5,887 nucleotides of DNA from an uncultured Eubacteriales bacterium (GCA_934486755.1 CAKSQT010000088.1:1-5887), one strand, 5' to 3'. Counted from the stretch's first letter, positions 1 through 5,291 are shown. The notes: generated by a model not told the origin, from the letters alone. Program-made: numbers and translations.

Positions 1-16
1 CTCCGAACGTAAGGCG

Positions 17-45
17 ATTATAACAAAATCGGCAGAATAATGCAA
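17..45 (-). promoter_or_regulatory. Outward-facing sigma-A-type promoter at the left edge
   Basis: Read on the minus strand, TTGCAT (40-45) is followed by a 17-base spacer and a perfect TATAAT (17-22). The bases TGT just before the -10 make it an extended -10. Transcription would begin near position 10 and run out of the window to the left, so it serves an unseen gene rather than the lipoprotein at 75-1352, which ends just upstream of it. I see no convincing terminator between that lipoprotein's stop and this promoter, so readthrough from the sigma operon is possible. The rest of 1-74 contains nothing else I can identify. Confidence 0.65.
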
Positions 46-74
46 GAATTTTTTAACGATTAGTCCGGACGCAT

Positions 75-1352
75 TTATTTTGTTACTTTTGTACCGCCCC
101 ATTCGACAGCGGTAAATCCTTTTCGTTCAGGGGCTGAAAGCGTTTGCTTAGGAAGTTTTATATACGCGTCGGACGGTTTCCACGCCATAAACACGCGTAT
201 CAATGTATTGGGCGTGGGGTTTATGTTGAGTTTTGCCGTATCGGTATAAACGTCGGTTTGAAAAGAAATTATGTTATACGTGTTATCCTGCATAATCGGC
301 AGCCAATACACGATAAATTCGTTTGCTTCTTTTCGGTTTAATCCGAGCTTTTTAAGCGCGGTTTCAAGGAATTGCGCAGTATCCGCGCCCTTTACGCAAA
401 AGCCTTTTGAAAGGTCATAATCTGCGTAGGTTTCACCCTCCCAATAGAGGTAGTTGTATATTTGTCCGCTTGCGTCGGCGAGCGTGCCGTCGGGTTTTGC
501 GGTAACCTGCCAACCGTTTTTATATTCGGGATATGTGCAGGTAAGCTGTCCGTTTAATTCCAAGTTTACCGACACACGCGTTTCCTTTTCGGGATAAAGA
601 TATATTACGGGCTTATAAGCCACGTTGGGGTCGGACTGCCAATCGCTTTCTTTAATTGTCAGCATATCCGCCTCAACGCGCTGAGATTTTTTGTCGTAAT
701 ACGTGTTTTTGTAAGTGCAGGTCACCCTGTCTCCGACGCACCATTTGTCTGATAATTGTCCGTTCAGCTTGATTTTGTAAGGCATAGGGACAGCCGTTTC
801 GGCAAAGAAGCAGTTTGAATATATTTCGGTAATGTCTATATACTCAAAAATACGGTCGTCGCACTTGTTTTCCTCGGTCTTTTCAAGCCATTGGTCGGTA
901 TATTCGGGATACTCTGCCTTGCTTTGCGCCCAGAGGATTATTTCGTTTAATTTTTCGGTCTGCTCCTTTGTCAGGTTCGCCTGACCTTTATCGCAACGGG
1001 CGTAACCCGATGAAATATTTATGCCGTATCCTGTGCCGAACTCTGTGTCGACCGTGTATTCGGTACGGCATTTGCACAGCTTGTTCGGGTCGTAATCAAG
1101 ATTAAAGAGTATATCGGTCATCGCAACGGAGTTTTCATACATAAACGTATATCTCTTTCCGTTGCCGAAATAAATCGTGGTTTGTGTGTTACCGCAGTAG
1201 CCCGTTGCGGGATTTGATACGGTTTCGGGCTTTTCGGCAAGCCTGTGAATGTGCTGTTCGGTCTCCGATGTTACATCGGCAGAAACATTTCGGCAGGCGC
1301 AAAGGGTCAGTAAAAGCGCAAGAGAAATAAGGACGGCAATTATTCTTTTCAT
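75..1352 (-). CDS. Cys-rich lipoprotein with 'KPVIYLYP' C-terminal module, last gene of ECF sigma operon
   Basis: This is a 425-residue predicted lipoprotein. The signal peptide (KR at 2-3, hydrophobic core 4-17) ends in lipobox LCAC, with lipidated Cys20. Three parts follow. Residues ~50-145 form a mixed alpha/beta segment ending in the helix LTKEQTEKLNEII. Residues ~170-238 look like a small beta barrel (LNGQL, GDRVTCTY). Residues ~247-421 begin KPVIYLYP and include WEG (304-306), FQTD (364-367) and VEWGG near the end. I recognise this C-terminal module as recurring in secreted or lipoproteins of Clostridia, but its biochemical role is not established. Ten Cys follow the lipidated one, including C93-x-C95, so disulfides or metal binding are possible. 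The ATG overlaps the preceding stop (ATGA, 1349-1352), and GGAGG lies 7 bases upstream, giving a confident start. It presumably acts on the outer face of the membrane as sensor or output of the sigma operon (inference). Confidence 0.85.
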   Translation of the reverse strand: MKRIIAVLISLALLLTLCACRNVSADVTSETEQHIHRLAEKPETVSNPATGYCGNTQTTIYFGNGKRYTFMYENSVAMTDILFNLDYDPNKLCKCRTEYTVDTEFGTGYGINISSGYARCDKGQANLTKEQTEKLNEIILWAQSKAEYPEYTDQWLEKTEENKCDDRIFEYIDITEIYSNCFFAETAVPMPYKIKLNGQLSDKWCVGDRVTCTYKNTYYDKKSQRVEADMLTIKESDWQSDPNVAYKPVIYLYPEKETRVSVNLELNGQLTCTYPEYKNGWQVTAKPDGTLADASGQIYNYLYWEGETYADYDLSKGFCVKGADTAQFLETALKKLGLNRKEANEFIVYWLPIMQDNTYNIISFQTDVYTDTAKLNINPTPNTLIRVFMAWKPSDAYIKLPKQTLSAPERKGFTAVEWGGTKVTK

Positions 1353-1924
1353 TCTGTTTCCTCCTTGTCGGCGGTTGCAGTTTCGATTATTTCATATAGT
1401 TTCTCTAACTGTTCATCGCTAATAACGACGGCGGTTTTGGTCGTTTCGTTGGTAAGAGTATTGTTTGATAATGTATAAACTGCCTGTTTCCCGTCGCTTG
1501 ATGAAAATTTAAAGGTGTATAAGGCGTTTGTATCGTAGACGTCTCGCTGTGATTTTGATTTGTTTGAGCCGTTGACAATGCCCTTGCCGTCGCTTTGATC
1601 CGAGAGTGCGCTGTCTGTCTCAAAGGCTGAATTAATAATCTCGTAAATATCCTTTATGTCGGCGGTGTTGCTTAGTTCAGTATTATTGCCGACAAGTTCA
1701 AGCGAGGTATAAGGAAACTCCTCAGCGGGCTGCGAATAGCCGTAATTATTTGTGCTGCCCGATTTTTCCTTTTTTTTCGGAATATATATCGCCGTTAAAA
1801 CCGCAATGCATAAGCACAGCGGAACACAGCAGGCAACGATACGTCTGCGGTTCTTGCGGCGTTCATTTATTCTTTCTTCACTTCTGCGGAATATCTCCGC
1901 TTTTCTTTCTTCAAAATTTCTCAT
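1349..1924 (-). CDS. Single-pass membrane protein, probable anti-sigma partner of the ECF sigma factor
   Basis: This 191-residue protein has a very basic, highly charged N-terminus (1-28, the ERKAEIFRRSEERINERRKNRRR type of helix), one transmembrane segment (~29-48) and a short lysine patch. A low-complexity Ser/Asn/Gly-rich extracytoplasmic domain follows (~52-191) and ends in the helix SDEQLEKLYEII. Positive charge before the membrane predicts the N-terminus inside. The gene lies directly behind an ECF sigma gene with a 4-base ATGA overlap (1921-1924), the usual place for an anti-sigma factor. It has no HxxxCxxC zinc anti-sigma motif, so the assignment rests on position and topology, and the charged N-terminal helix is the likely sigma-binding part (inference). 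Four Cys (32, 33, 37, 39) and Pro35 lie within the membrane segment. The start is supported by GGAG about 7 bases upstream. It could instead be an unrelated sensor or structural membrane protein. Confidence 0.8.
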   Translation of the reverse strand: MRNFEERKAEIFRRSEERINERRKNRRRIVACCVPLCLCIAVLTAIYIPKKKEKSGSTNNYGYSQPAEEFPYTSLELVGNNTELSNTADIKDIYEIINSAFETDSALSDQSDGKGIVNGSNKSKSQRDVYDTNALYTFKFSSSDGKQAVYTLSNNTLTNETTKTAVVISDEQLEKLYEIIETATADKEETE

Positions 1925-2469
1925 ATAAGCTCTCCATCCTTTCCGAGGACGGTGCGAAGCTCGCCTTTTGCGCGGTATAACAGATTGTCTATCTGCTTGC
2001 TGTTCTTTTTCATAACCTTGGCTGCCTCGTTATATGACAGCCCCTCAAAATAAATCAGGTGAATTGCAATGCGCATATCCCTTGGCAGGGAAGAAACAGC
2101 CTTGCTTACAAGGCGTTTTTGCTCGCTTGCAAGAACCGTGTCTTCAAGGGTTGCTTGCTCGGCGGTCGCCTTGTCCGCTTCGGAAAGCTCGGCAAAGCCG
2201 ATTATTTTTCTGCGTTTTATGAAGTTTAAAGCGCGGCTTCTGCCAAGCATAAACAGATATGTTTTCAGGGTCACCTTGAAATTATATCGGTGCTTATTAA
2301 CTATAAGGTCGGAGAATACGTCAATCGCAATATCTTCGGCGGTATTAATATCGCACACATAGCGGTTGATGAAAAATACAAGTTTGTCAAACAGCTCCTC
2401 CATTATTGCGTCAAAGGCACTTTCGTCACCGTCAAGGAAACGGCGGTAGCTACTTGCGCCGTTATCCAT
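1921..2469 (-). CDS. ECF-type (sigma-70 family) RNA polymerase sigma factor
   Basis: This 182-residue protein has the two-domain plan and length of extracytoplasmic-function sigma factors. Region 2 spans ~18-90. It includes the DIAIDVFSDLIVN helix (46-58), which contacts the polymerase clamp, and the stretch TYLFMLGRSRALNFIKRRK (70-88), which melts and reads the -10. A variable acidic linker (~91-117) follows. Region 4 spans ~118-175, with SLPRDMRIAIHLIYFEGLSYNEAAKVM and the recognition helix around KQIDNLLYRAKGELR for the -35. No region 1.1 or 3 is present. AGGAGGT sits 6 bases before the ATG, a near-ideal site. Its stop overlaps the start of the membrane protein by ATGA, so sigma and putative partner are translationally coupled. 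It probably activates a small regulon and perhaps its own operon. I cannot name its class or signal from the sequence. Confidence 0.93.
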   Translation of the reverse strand: MDNGASSYRRFLDGDESAFDAIMEELFDKLVFFINRYVCDINTAEDIAIDVFSDLIVNKHRYNFKVTLKTYLFMLGRSRALNFIKRRKIIGFAELSEADKATAEQATLEDTVLASEQKRLVSKAVSSLPRDMRIAIHLIYFEGLSYNEAAKVMKKNSKQIDNLLYRAKGELRTVLGKDGELI

Positions 2470-2501
2470 AAATTTACCTCCTGTGTTTTATCCTTTCACC
2501 T

Positions 2502-2507
2502 ATTATA
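2502..2507 (-). promoter_or_regulatory. Candidate -10 element of the sigma operon promoter
   Basis: A perfect TATAAT on the minus strand lies 32 bases before the sigma factor ATG. No good TTGACA-like -35 sits at 16-18 bases (the 17-base position reads AGGATT), so it is either a weak or activator-dependent promoter, or the operon also depends on transcription from the lipoprotein gene upstream. I saw no classic ECF promoter (AAC at -35 with CGT at -10) here, so autoregulation is not supported by sequence. Confidence 0.4.
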
Positions 2508-2552
2508 CAACCGAGCAGGTTTAAAATCCTTATTTATTTTTTTAACGCCAAT

Positions 2553-2933
2553 CTAAGGGTTACACCGTTTGCACGGCTCATAGCCGTCTGCTATGAGAGC
2601 GTTTCTGTCGTCTGTTAAATATCTGTTTTCCTCATTCGTCTGTTTTGCGCTCGCGCAGGCGGATTTATGAAATTTCTTTGTTTTCGTATTCGCGCAGTAA
2701 GCCGTGCCGATTTCTTGCGTATTACTGCCTTGTGACTGTGGCGCTGAAACGGCGGATTGCGCGGTGTCGGATGACGTATCGGATTGTTTGTAGCCGTTTA
2801 TGTCGCCGCCGTCTTCAAAATTTATTTCTATATCGCTTTTGCTTTCTTCGGGATATGCGTTTGTGTTCACAGAGCAGCCCGCTACGCCGAGTATCAACAA
2901 AATTCCGCAGAAAACCGATATTGCCTTTTTCAT
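2553..2933 (-). CDS. Small lipoprotein with C-terminal Ada-like (His-Cys-Cys-Cys) zinc-knuckle domain
   Basis: This 126-residue lipoprotein has a signal peptide (KK at 2-3, hydrophobic 4-17) with lipobox VAGC and lipidated Cys20. Residues 21-75 are an acidic, Ser/Gln/Thr-rich linker with no predicted fold. Residues ~77-126 form a compact domain: AYCANTKTKKFHKSAC, then NRYLTDD, then the terminal GYEPCKRCNP. It resembles the metal-binding N-terminal domain of the Ada methyltransferase. In Ada, FCxxxC and CxxC supply four Cys ligands; here the first Cys is His89 (FHKSAC), giving H89, C93, C121 and C124. The methyl-accepting Cys is therefore absent, and a structural or sensory zinc site is likelier than DNA repair, which fits an extracytoplasmic location. 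Similar domains end some secreted DNA-entry nucleases and other surface proteins of Firmicutes. The start is supported by AGAGG 11 bases upstream and a good promoter. Its TAG lies 83 bases before the sigma gene, so it may feed into that operon. Confidence 0.87.
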   Translation of the reverse strand: MKKAISVFCGILLILGVAGCSVNTNAYPEESKSDIEINFEDGGDINGYKQSDTSSDTAQSAVSAPQSQGSNTQEIGTAYCANTKTKKFHKSACASAKQTNEENRYLTDDRNALIADGYEPCKRCNP

Positions 2934-2957
2934 AATAAAAATCGCCTCTTAAACTGA

Positions 2958-2986
2958 ATTTTAATACTTTTTTCGACAAAAATCAA
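2958..2986 (-). promoter_or_regulatory. Sigma-A-type promoter for the Ada-like lipoprotein
   Basis: Read on the minus strand, TTGATT (2981-2986), a 17-base spacer and TAAAAT (2958-2963) give a well-spaced vegetative promoter. The start of transcription would be near 2951, leaving a leader of about 18 bases with AGAGG (2945-2949) before the ATG at 2933. Its -35 is only 3 bases from the candidate uvrC -35 on the other strand. Confidence 0.7.
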
Positions 2987-2989
2987 CCC

Positions 2990-3018
2990 TTGAAGAATAC
3001 CCCGTATTGTGTTAAACT
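2990..3018 (+). promoter_or_regulatory. Candidate uvrC promoter
   Basis: TTGAAG (2990-2995), a 17-base spacer and TAAACT (3013-3018) preceded by TGT form an acceptable extended -10 promoter. A second candidate -10, GATAAT (3027-3032), matches the consensus better but has no good -35 at the right distance. Either would produce a leader of about 20-35 bases before uvrC. I saw no LexA-type operator in this interval. Confidence 0.45.
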
Positions 3019-3041
3019 CAGTATTGGATAATACTTAATAA

Positions 3042-3047
3042 GGGAGG
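3042..3047 (+). promoter_or_regulatory. uvrC ribosome binding site with long spacing
   Basis: GGGAGG is the only Shine-Dalgarno match ahead of uvrC and lies 12 bases before the ATG at 3060, longer than the 6-7 bases of most other genes here. No in-frame start exists between it and the ATG, and an in-frame stop (TAA at 3039) sits just upstream, so the start is fixed. An out-of-frame ATG at 3049 is only one base from the SD and is probably not used. Confidence 0.7.
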
Positions 3048-3059
3048 TATGGCGGCGTT

Positions 3060-4883
3060 ATGTATGCCGATAAGGAAAAACTGAAAATTCTCAAACAAAA
3101 AGCCAACCGTCTTCCGCTGACTCCCGGTGTGTATATAATGAAGAATAAGGACGGGAATATTATATATATCGGCAAGGCAAAGGCGCTTAAAAACCGTGTT
3201 ACGCAGTATTTCGGCAGCGGTAATCAGCACACCGAAAAGGTTCGCCGTATGGTGTCGAATGTTGACGATTTTGAGTACATTTTATGCGACAGCGAGTTTG
3301 AAGCGCTCATTCTTGAAAACTCCCTTATAAAGCAAAACCAGCCGAAATACAATATTCTTTTAAAGGACGATAAAGGTTATCACTATATCAAGGTGACCGA
3401 CGATAAATGGAAACGGATAGAAGCGTCCAACATCAAGGACGTCGGCGGAACGTTTATCGGTCCGTATAATTCGGGGTACATTGTTAAGGAAACCGTGGAC
3501 GAGGCGCGCAAAATATTTAAACTTCCCGATTGCCGAAGAAATTTTGATACAATTTCAAAGCCGTGCCTTAATTACCATATCGGTATCTGCGAGGCACCCT
3601 GCAACGGTAAAATAAAGCTGGACGATTATTTGCAGACGGTTAATTCGGCGGTTGATTTTATAAAGCACGGCGGAGCCGACAGCGGTTTTATTTCACAGCT
3701 TGAAGAAAAGATGTACAGCGCGTCAGAAAGGCTCGATTTTGAGCTTGCCGCGCGTCTGCGTGATAGAATAAACGCGGTAAACCGTATGCGGGAGCGCCAA
3801 AAGGTGGTTATGACCTCCTATAAATCGGAGGACGTTGTTGCGAGTGCTATGATAGGCGAGCTTGCCTGCGTTGAAATTCTTATTTTCAGGAATAATCGGC
3901 TCACGGACAAAAGGCATTATTTTATAGACGGAGTAGCTTCAAAGAGTGAATTATACTCGGAATTTTTGCAACAATATTATCAGGACAGCGAAGATATACC
4001 GCCGAGAATAGTTATCGACTGTGAGTTTGACGGGAACTCTGCTATGGCTGAATGGTTGACCGAAAAAGGCGGCAAAACAGTTTCTTTTGTGTTTCCGAAA
4101 CAGGGCGAGCAAAAGCGGATTTTGGATATGTGCCTTAACAATGCCGCAGATAATCTTTCTGCAAAAGCCGAGCGCAGCGGCAGGGAAATGGCGGCGCTTA
4201 ACGAGCTTTCGTCTATTATAGGTCTTTCAAATCCGCCGAGATATATTGAGGCTTACGATATATCGAACACCGCGGGCAGTGAAAATGTCGCCGCAATGAT
4301 AGTTTTTAAGGACGGACGTCCGTTTAAACAAAACTATCGGCGTTTTAAAATAAAAACATTTTCGGGTCAGGACGATTTTCGCTCTATGGCTGAGGTTCTT
4401 GACCGAAGATTTTGTGAGTACGAAAAGGGTGAGGATGAGGCGTTTTCAGTCCTGCCTGACCTTATTCTGCTTGACGGCGGAAAGGGTCAGATGTCGGCGG
4501 TAGAACCGATTTTGAAAGCGCACAATATCAATGTTCCGCTTTTTGGTATGGTTAAGGATTCAAAGCACCGCACAAGGGCTATCGCGGCATCGGGCGGAGA
4601 TATCTCCATTAAAGCCAACAGGAGCGCGTATACGCTTGTAACCGATATTCAGGACGAGGTTCACCGTTTTGCAATAGGTTATCATAAAAACCGCCGCAGT
4701 AAAGCTATGCTCAACAGCGAGCTTTTGAGTATTCAGGGCGTCGGCAAGGCAAAGGCGGCGGCGCTCATAAAACATTTTAAAACCGTAAACGCAATAAAGA
4801 ACGCCACGGTTGAGGAACTTGCCGAAGTTGACGGCATAAACGCATCAACCGCACAGGCAATCCGCCATTTTTACAAAAACTGA
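3060..4883 (+). CDS. uvrC: Excinuclease ABC subunit C (UvrC)
   Basis: This cytoplasmic nuclease of nucleotide excision repair joins the UvrB-DNA complex and cuts the damaged strand on both sides of the lesion. Its 607 residues match the family's usual ~600. The GIY-YIG domain for the 3' cut spans ~20-100, with GVY (23-25), YIG (36-38), Arg46 and Glu86 in the ENSLIKQNQPKYN block. Four Cys follow (158, 169, 177, 181), spaced like the iron-sulfur cluster ligands reported for E. coli UvrC. A UVR coiled coil for UvrB binding lies at ~212-247 (DFELAARLRDRI). The RNase H-like domain for the 5' cut has Asp400 (YDISN), Asp472 (LLDGGKGQ), Asp500 and His535 (DEVHRFAI). Two helix-hairpin-helix motifs (~556-605) close the protein. 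All key residues are present, so it should be active. The start is the only in-frame ATG after an upstream stop. No clear terminator follows it. Confidence 0.98.
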   Translation: MYADKEKLKILKQKANRLPLTPGVYIMKNKDGNIIYIGKAKALKNRVTQYFGSGNQHTEKVRRMVSNVDDFEYILCDSEFEALILENSLIKQNQPKYNILLKDDKGYHYIKVTDDKWKRIEASNIKDVGGTFIGPYNSGYIVKETVDEARKIFKLPDCRRNFDTISKPCLNYHIGICEAPCNGKIKLDDYLQTVNSAVDFIKHGGADSGFISQLEEKMYSASERLDFELAARLRDRINAVNRMRERQKVVMTSYKSEDVVASAMIGELACVEILIFRNNRLTDKRHYFIDGVASKSELYSEFLQQYYQDSEDIPPRIVIDCEFDGNSAMAEWLTEKGGKTVSFVFPKQGEQKRILDMCLNNAADNLSAKAERSGREMAALNELSSIIGLSNPPRYIEAYDISNTAGSENVAAMIVFKDGRPFKQNYRRFKIKTFSGQDDFRSMAEVLDRRFCEYEKGEDEAFSVLPDLILLDGGKGQMSAVEPILKAHNINVPLFGMVKDSKHRTRAIAASGGDISIKANRSAYTLVTDIQDEVHRFAIGYHKNRRSKAMLNSELLSIQGVGKAKAAALIKHFKTVNAIKNATVEELAEVDGINASTAQAIRHFYKN

Positions 4884-4921
4884 CACTTTTCGGCGATTTC
4901 TTCCAAATGCTTTGCTGTCTA

Positions 4922-4950
4922 TTGACTTTTCGACACAAAAATAGTATTAT
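4922..4950 (+). promoter_or_regulatory. Strong sigma-A-type promoter for the HPr-like gene
   Basis: TTGACT (4922-4927), an exact 17-base spacer and TATTAT (4945-4950) make this one of the best promoters in the window. Transcription would start near 4957, giving a leader of about 48 bases before the GTG at 5005. The HPr-like gene is therefore expressed independently of uvrC. Confidence 0.75.
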
Positions 4951-4954
4951 TTAT

Positions 4955-4983
4955 AGGCAAGTTCGGATTATTGCCGATTGCCT
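4955..4983 (+). other. Leader hairpin upstream of the HPr-like gene
   Basis: AGGCAA (4955-4960) pairs with TTGCCT (4978-4983), and inside it TCGG (4963-4966) pairs with CCGA (4974-4977) around a 7-base loop, with GT bulged on the left. TTTGTT follows. It begins right at the predicted transcription start, so it may be a 5' stabilising stem of the mRNA. It could also act as a weak terminator for uvrC readthrough. A second TTGCC (4971-4975) could pair with the same GGCAA, so two folds are possible. Confidence 0.35.
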
Positions 4984-4991
4984 TTGTTCGA

Positions 4992-4997
4992 GGGAGG
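4992..4997 (+). promoter_or_regulatory. Ribosome binding site that fixes the GTG start of the HPr-like gene
   Basis: GGGAGG lies 7 bases before GTG at 5005. The in-frame TTG at 4978 would give a longer protein but lies upstream of this site, inside the leader hairpin, and has no SD of its own. The GTG is therefore the start. Confidence 0.85.
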
Positions 4998-5004
4998 AAT
5001 TTCA

Positions 5005-5244
5005 GTGCTCGAAAAAATGATAATGCTTGACACCATTGACAGCGTAAGAAAGTTTTCGGATATAGCCTCCTCTAAGGATTATTCCATAGAGCTTGAATCG
5101 GGAAAATATACGGTAAATGCCAAGTCTATTATGGGTATTTTCAGTTTGGACCTGACTAAACCCGTTAAAATGACGGCTCATTGCGATATGGTTGCGGAGC
5201 TTGCAAGGCAAATAGAGCCTTTTATCTATAAAAACAACAAATAA
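5005..5244 (+). CDS. HPr-fold protein lacking the active-site histidine (HPr/Crh-like)
   Basis: This is a 79-residue protein starting at GTG. The block VNAKSIMGIFSL (37-48) is the hallmark of HPr, the phosphocarrier of the sugar phosphotransferase system, around regulatory Ser46; here it is Ser41. Spacing from that Ser places the catalytic His15 of HPr at Thr10, within LDTIDSVRKF, and the usual LHARP motif is absent. It therefore cannot carry phosphate from enzyme I to sugar transporters. The retained Ser with its KSIMG context could still be a site for HPr kinase, as in Crh, which has Gln in place of His15 (family knowledge). A regulatory rather than transport role is the best inference, and the partner is unknown. 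In many Clostridia an HPr-like gene lies in the uvrC neighbourhood, so the position is not random. It has its own strong promoter and a terminator overlapping its stop codon. Length is slightly under the usual 85-88. Confidence 0.82.
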   Translation: MLEKMIMLDTIDSVRKFSDIASSKDYSIELESGKYTVNAKSIMGIFSLDLTKPVKMTAHCDMVAELARQIEPFIYKNNK

Positions 5245-5269
5245 GGCGTCATTCGGCGCCTTATTTTAT
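5240..5269 (+). terminator. Intrinsic terminator after the HPr-like gene
   Basis: AATAAGGCG (5240-5248) and CGCCTTATT (5257-5265) form a perfect 9-base stem, extended by one C-G and one T-G pair around a tetraloop ATTC (5251-5254). A short T-rich run (TTATT) follows. The TAA stop codon of the HPr-like gene (5242-5244) lies within the left arm. The T-tract is interrupted, so termination may be partial, letting some transcription reach the helicase gene. Confidence 0.8.
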
Positions 5270-5291
5270 TCTGTAAATTAAGGATTTGTGT

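Noticed and set aside
63..70. GTCCGGAC palindrome downstream of the large lipoprotein as a terminator or operator
   Set aside because: It is an 8-base perfect palindrome with no loop and no following T-run, short enough to occur by chance.
1405..1623. Minus-strand 72-codon frame within the membrane protein gene
   Set aside because: It is an out-of-frame shadow of the 1349-1924 gene with no ribosome binding site and no recognisable sequence.
2521..2552. A/T-rich stretch after the Ada-like lipoprotein as a terminator
   Set aside because: Only a weak all-A/T pairing (TTAAAA with TTTTAA) can be drawn and there is no GC stem, so readthrough into the sigma operon remains possible.
2034..2556. Plus-strand frames opposite the sigma factor
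   Set aside because: They are shadows of a clear sigma-70 family gene. The apparent repeated LQG/QEPCLQG text in one of them reflects sigma-gene codons read backwards.
2934..3059. LexA/SOS operator ahead of uvrC
   Set aside because: I looked for the Gram-positive GAAC-N4-GTTC type of box on both strands and found none.
3049..3084. Small ORF starting at ATG 3049 (11 codons) overlapping the uvrC start
   Set aside because: The SD is only one base from this ATG, too close for efficient initiation, and the frame ends inside uvrC. It is most likely chance.
4978..5004. TTG start that would lengthen the HPr-like protein by 9 residues
   Set aside because: It lies upstream of the only good SD and within the leader hairpin. 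The GTG at 5005 has GGGAGG at 7 bases and begins the protein at the normal HPr position.
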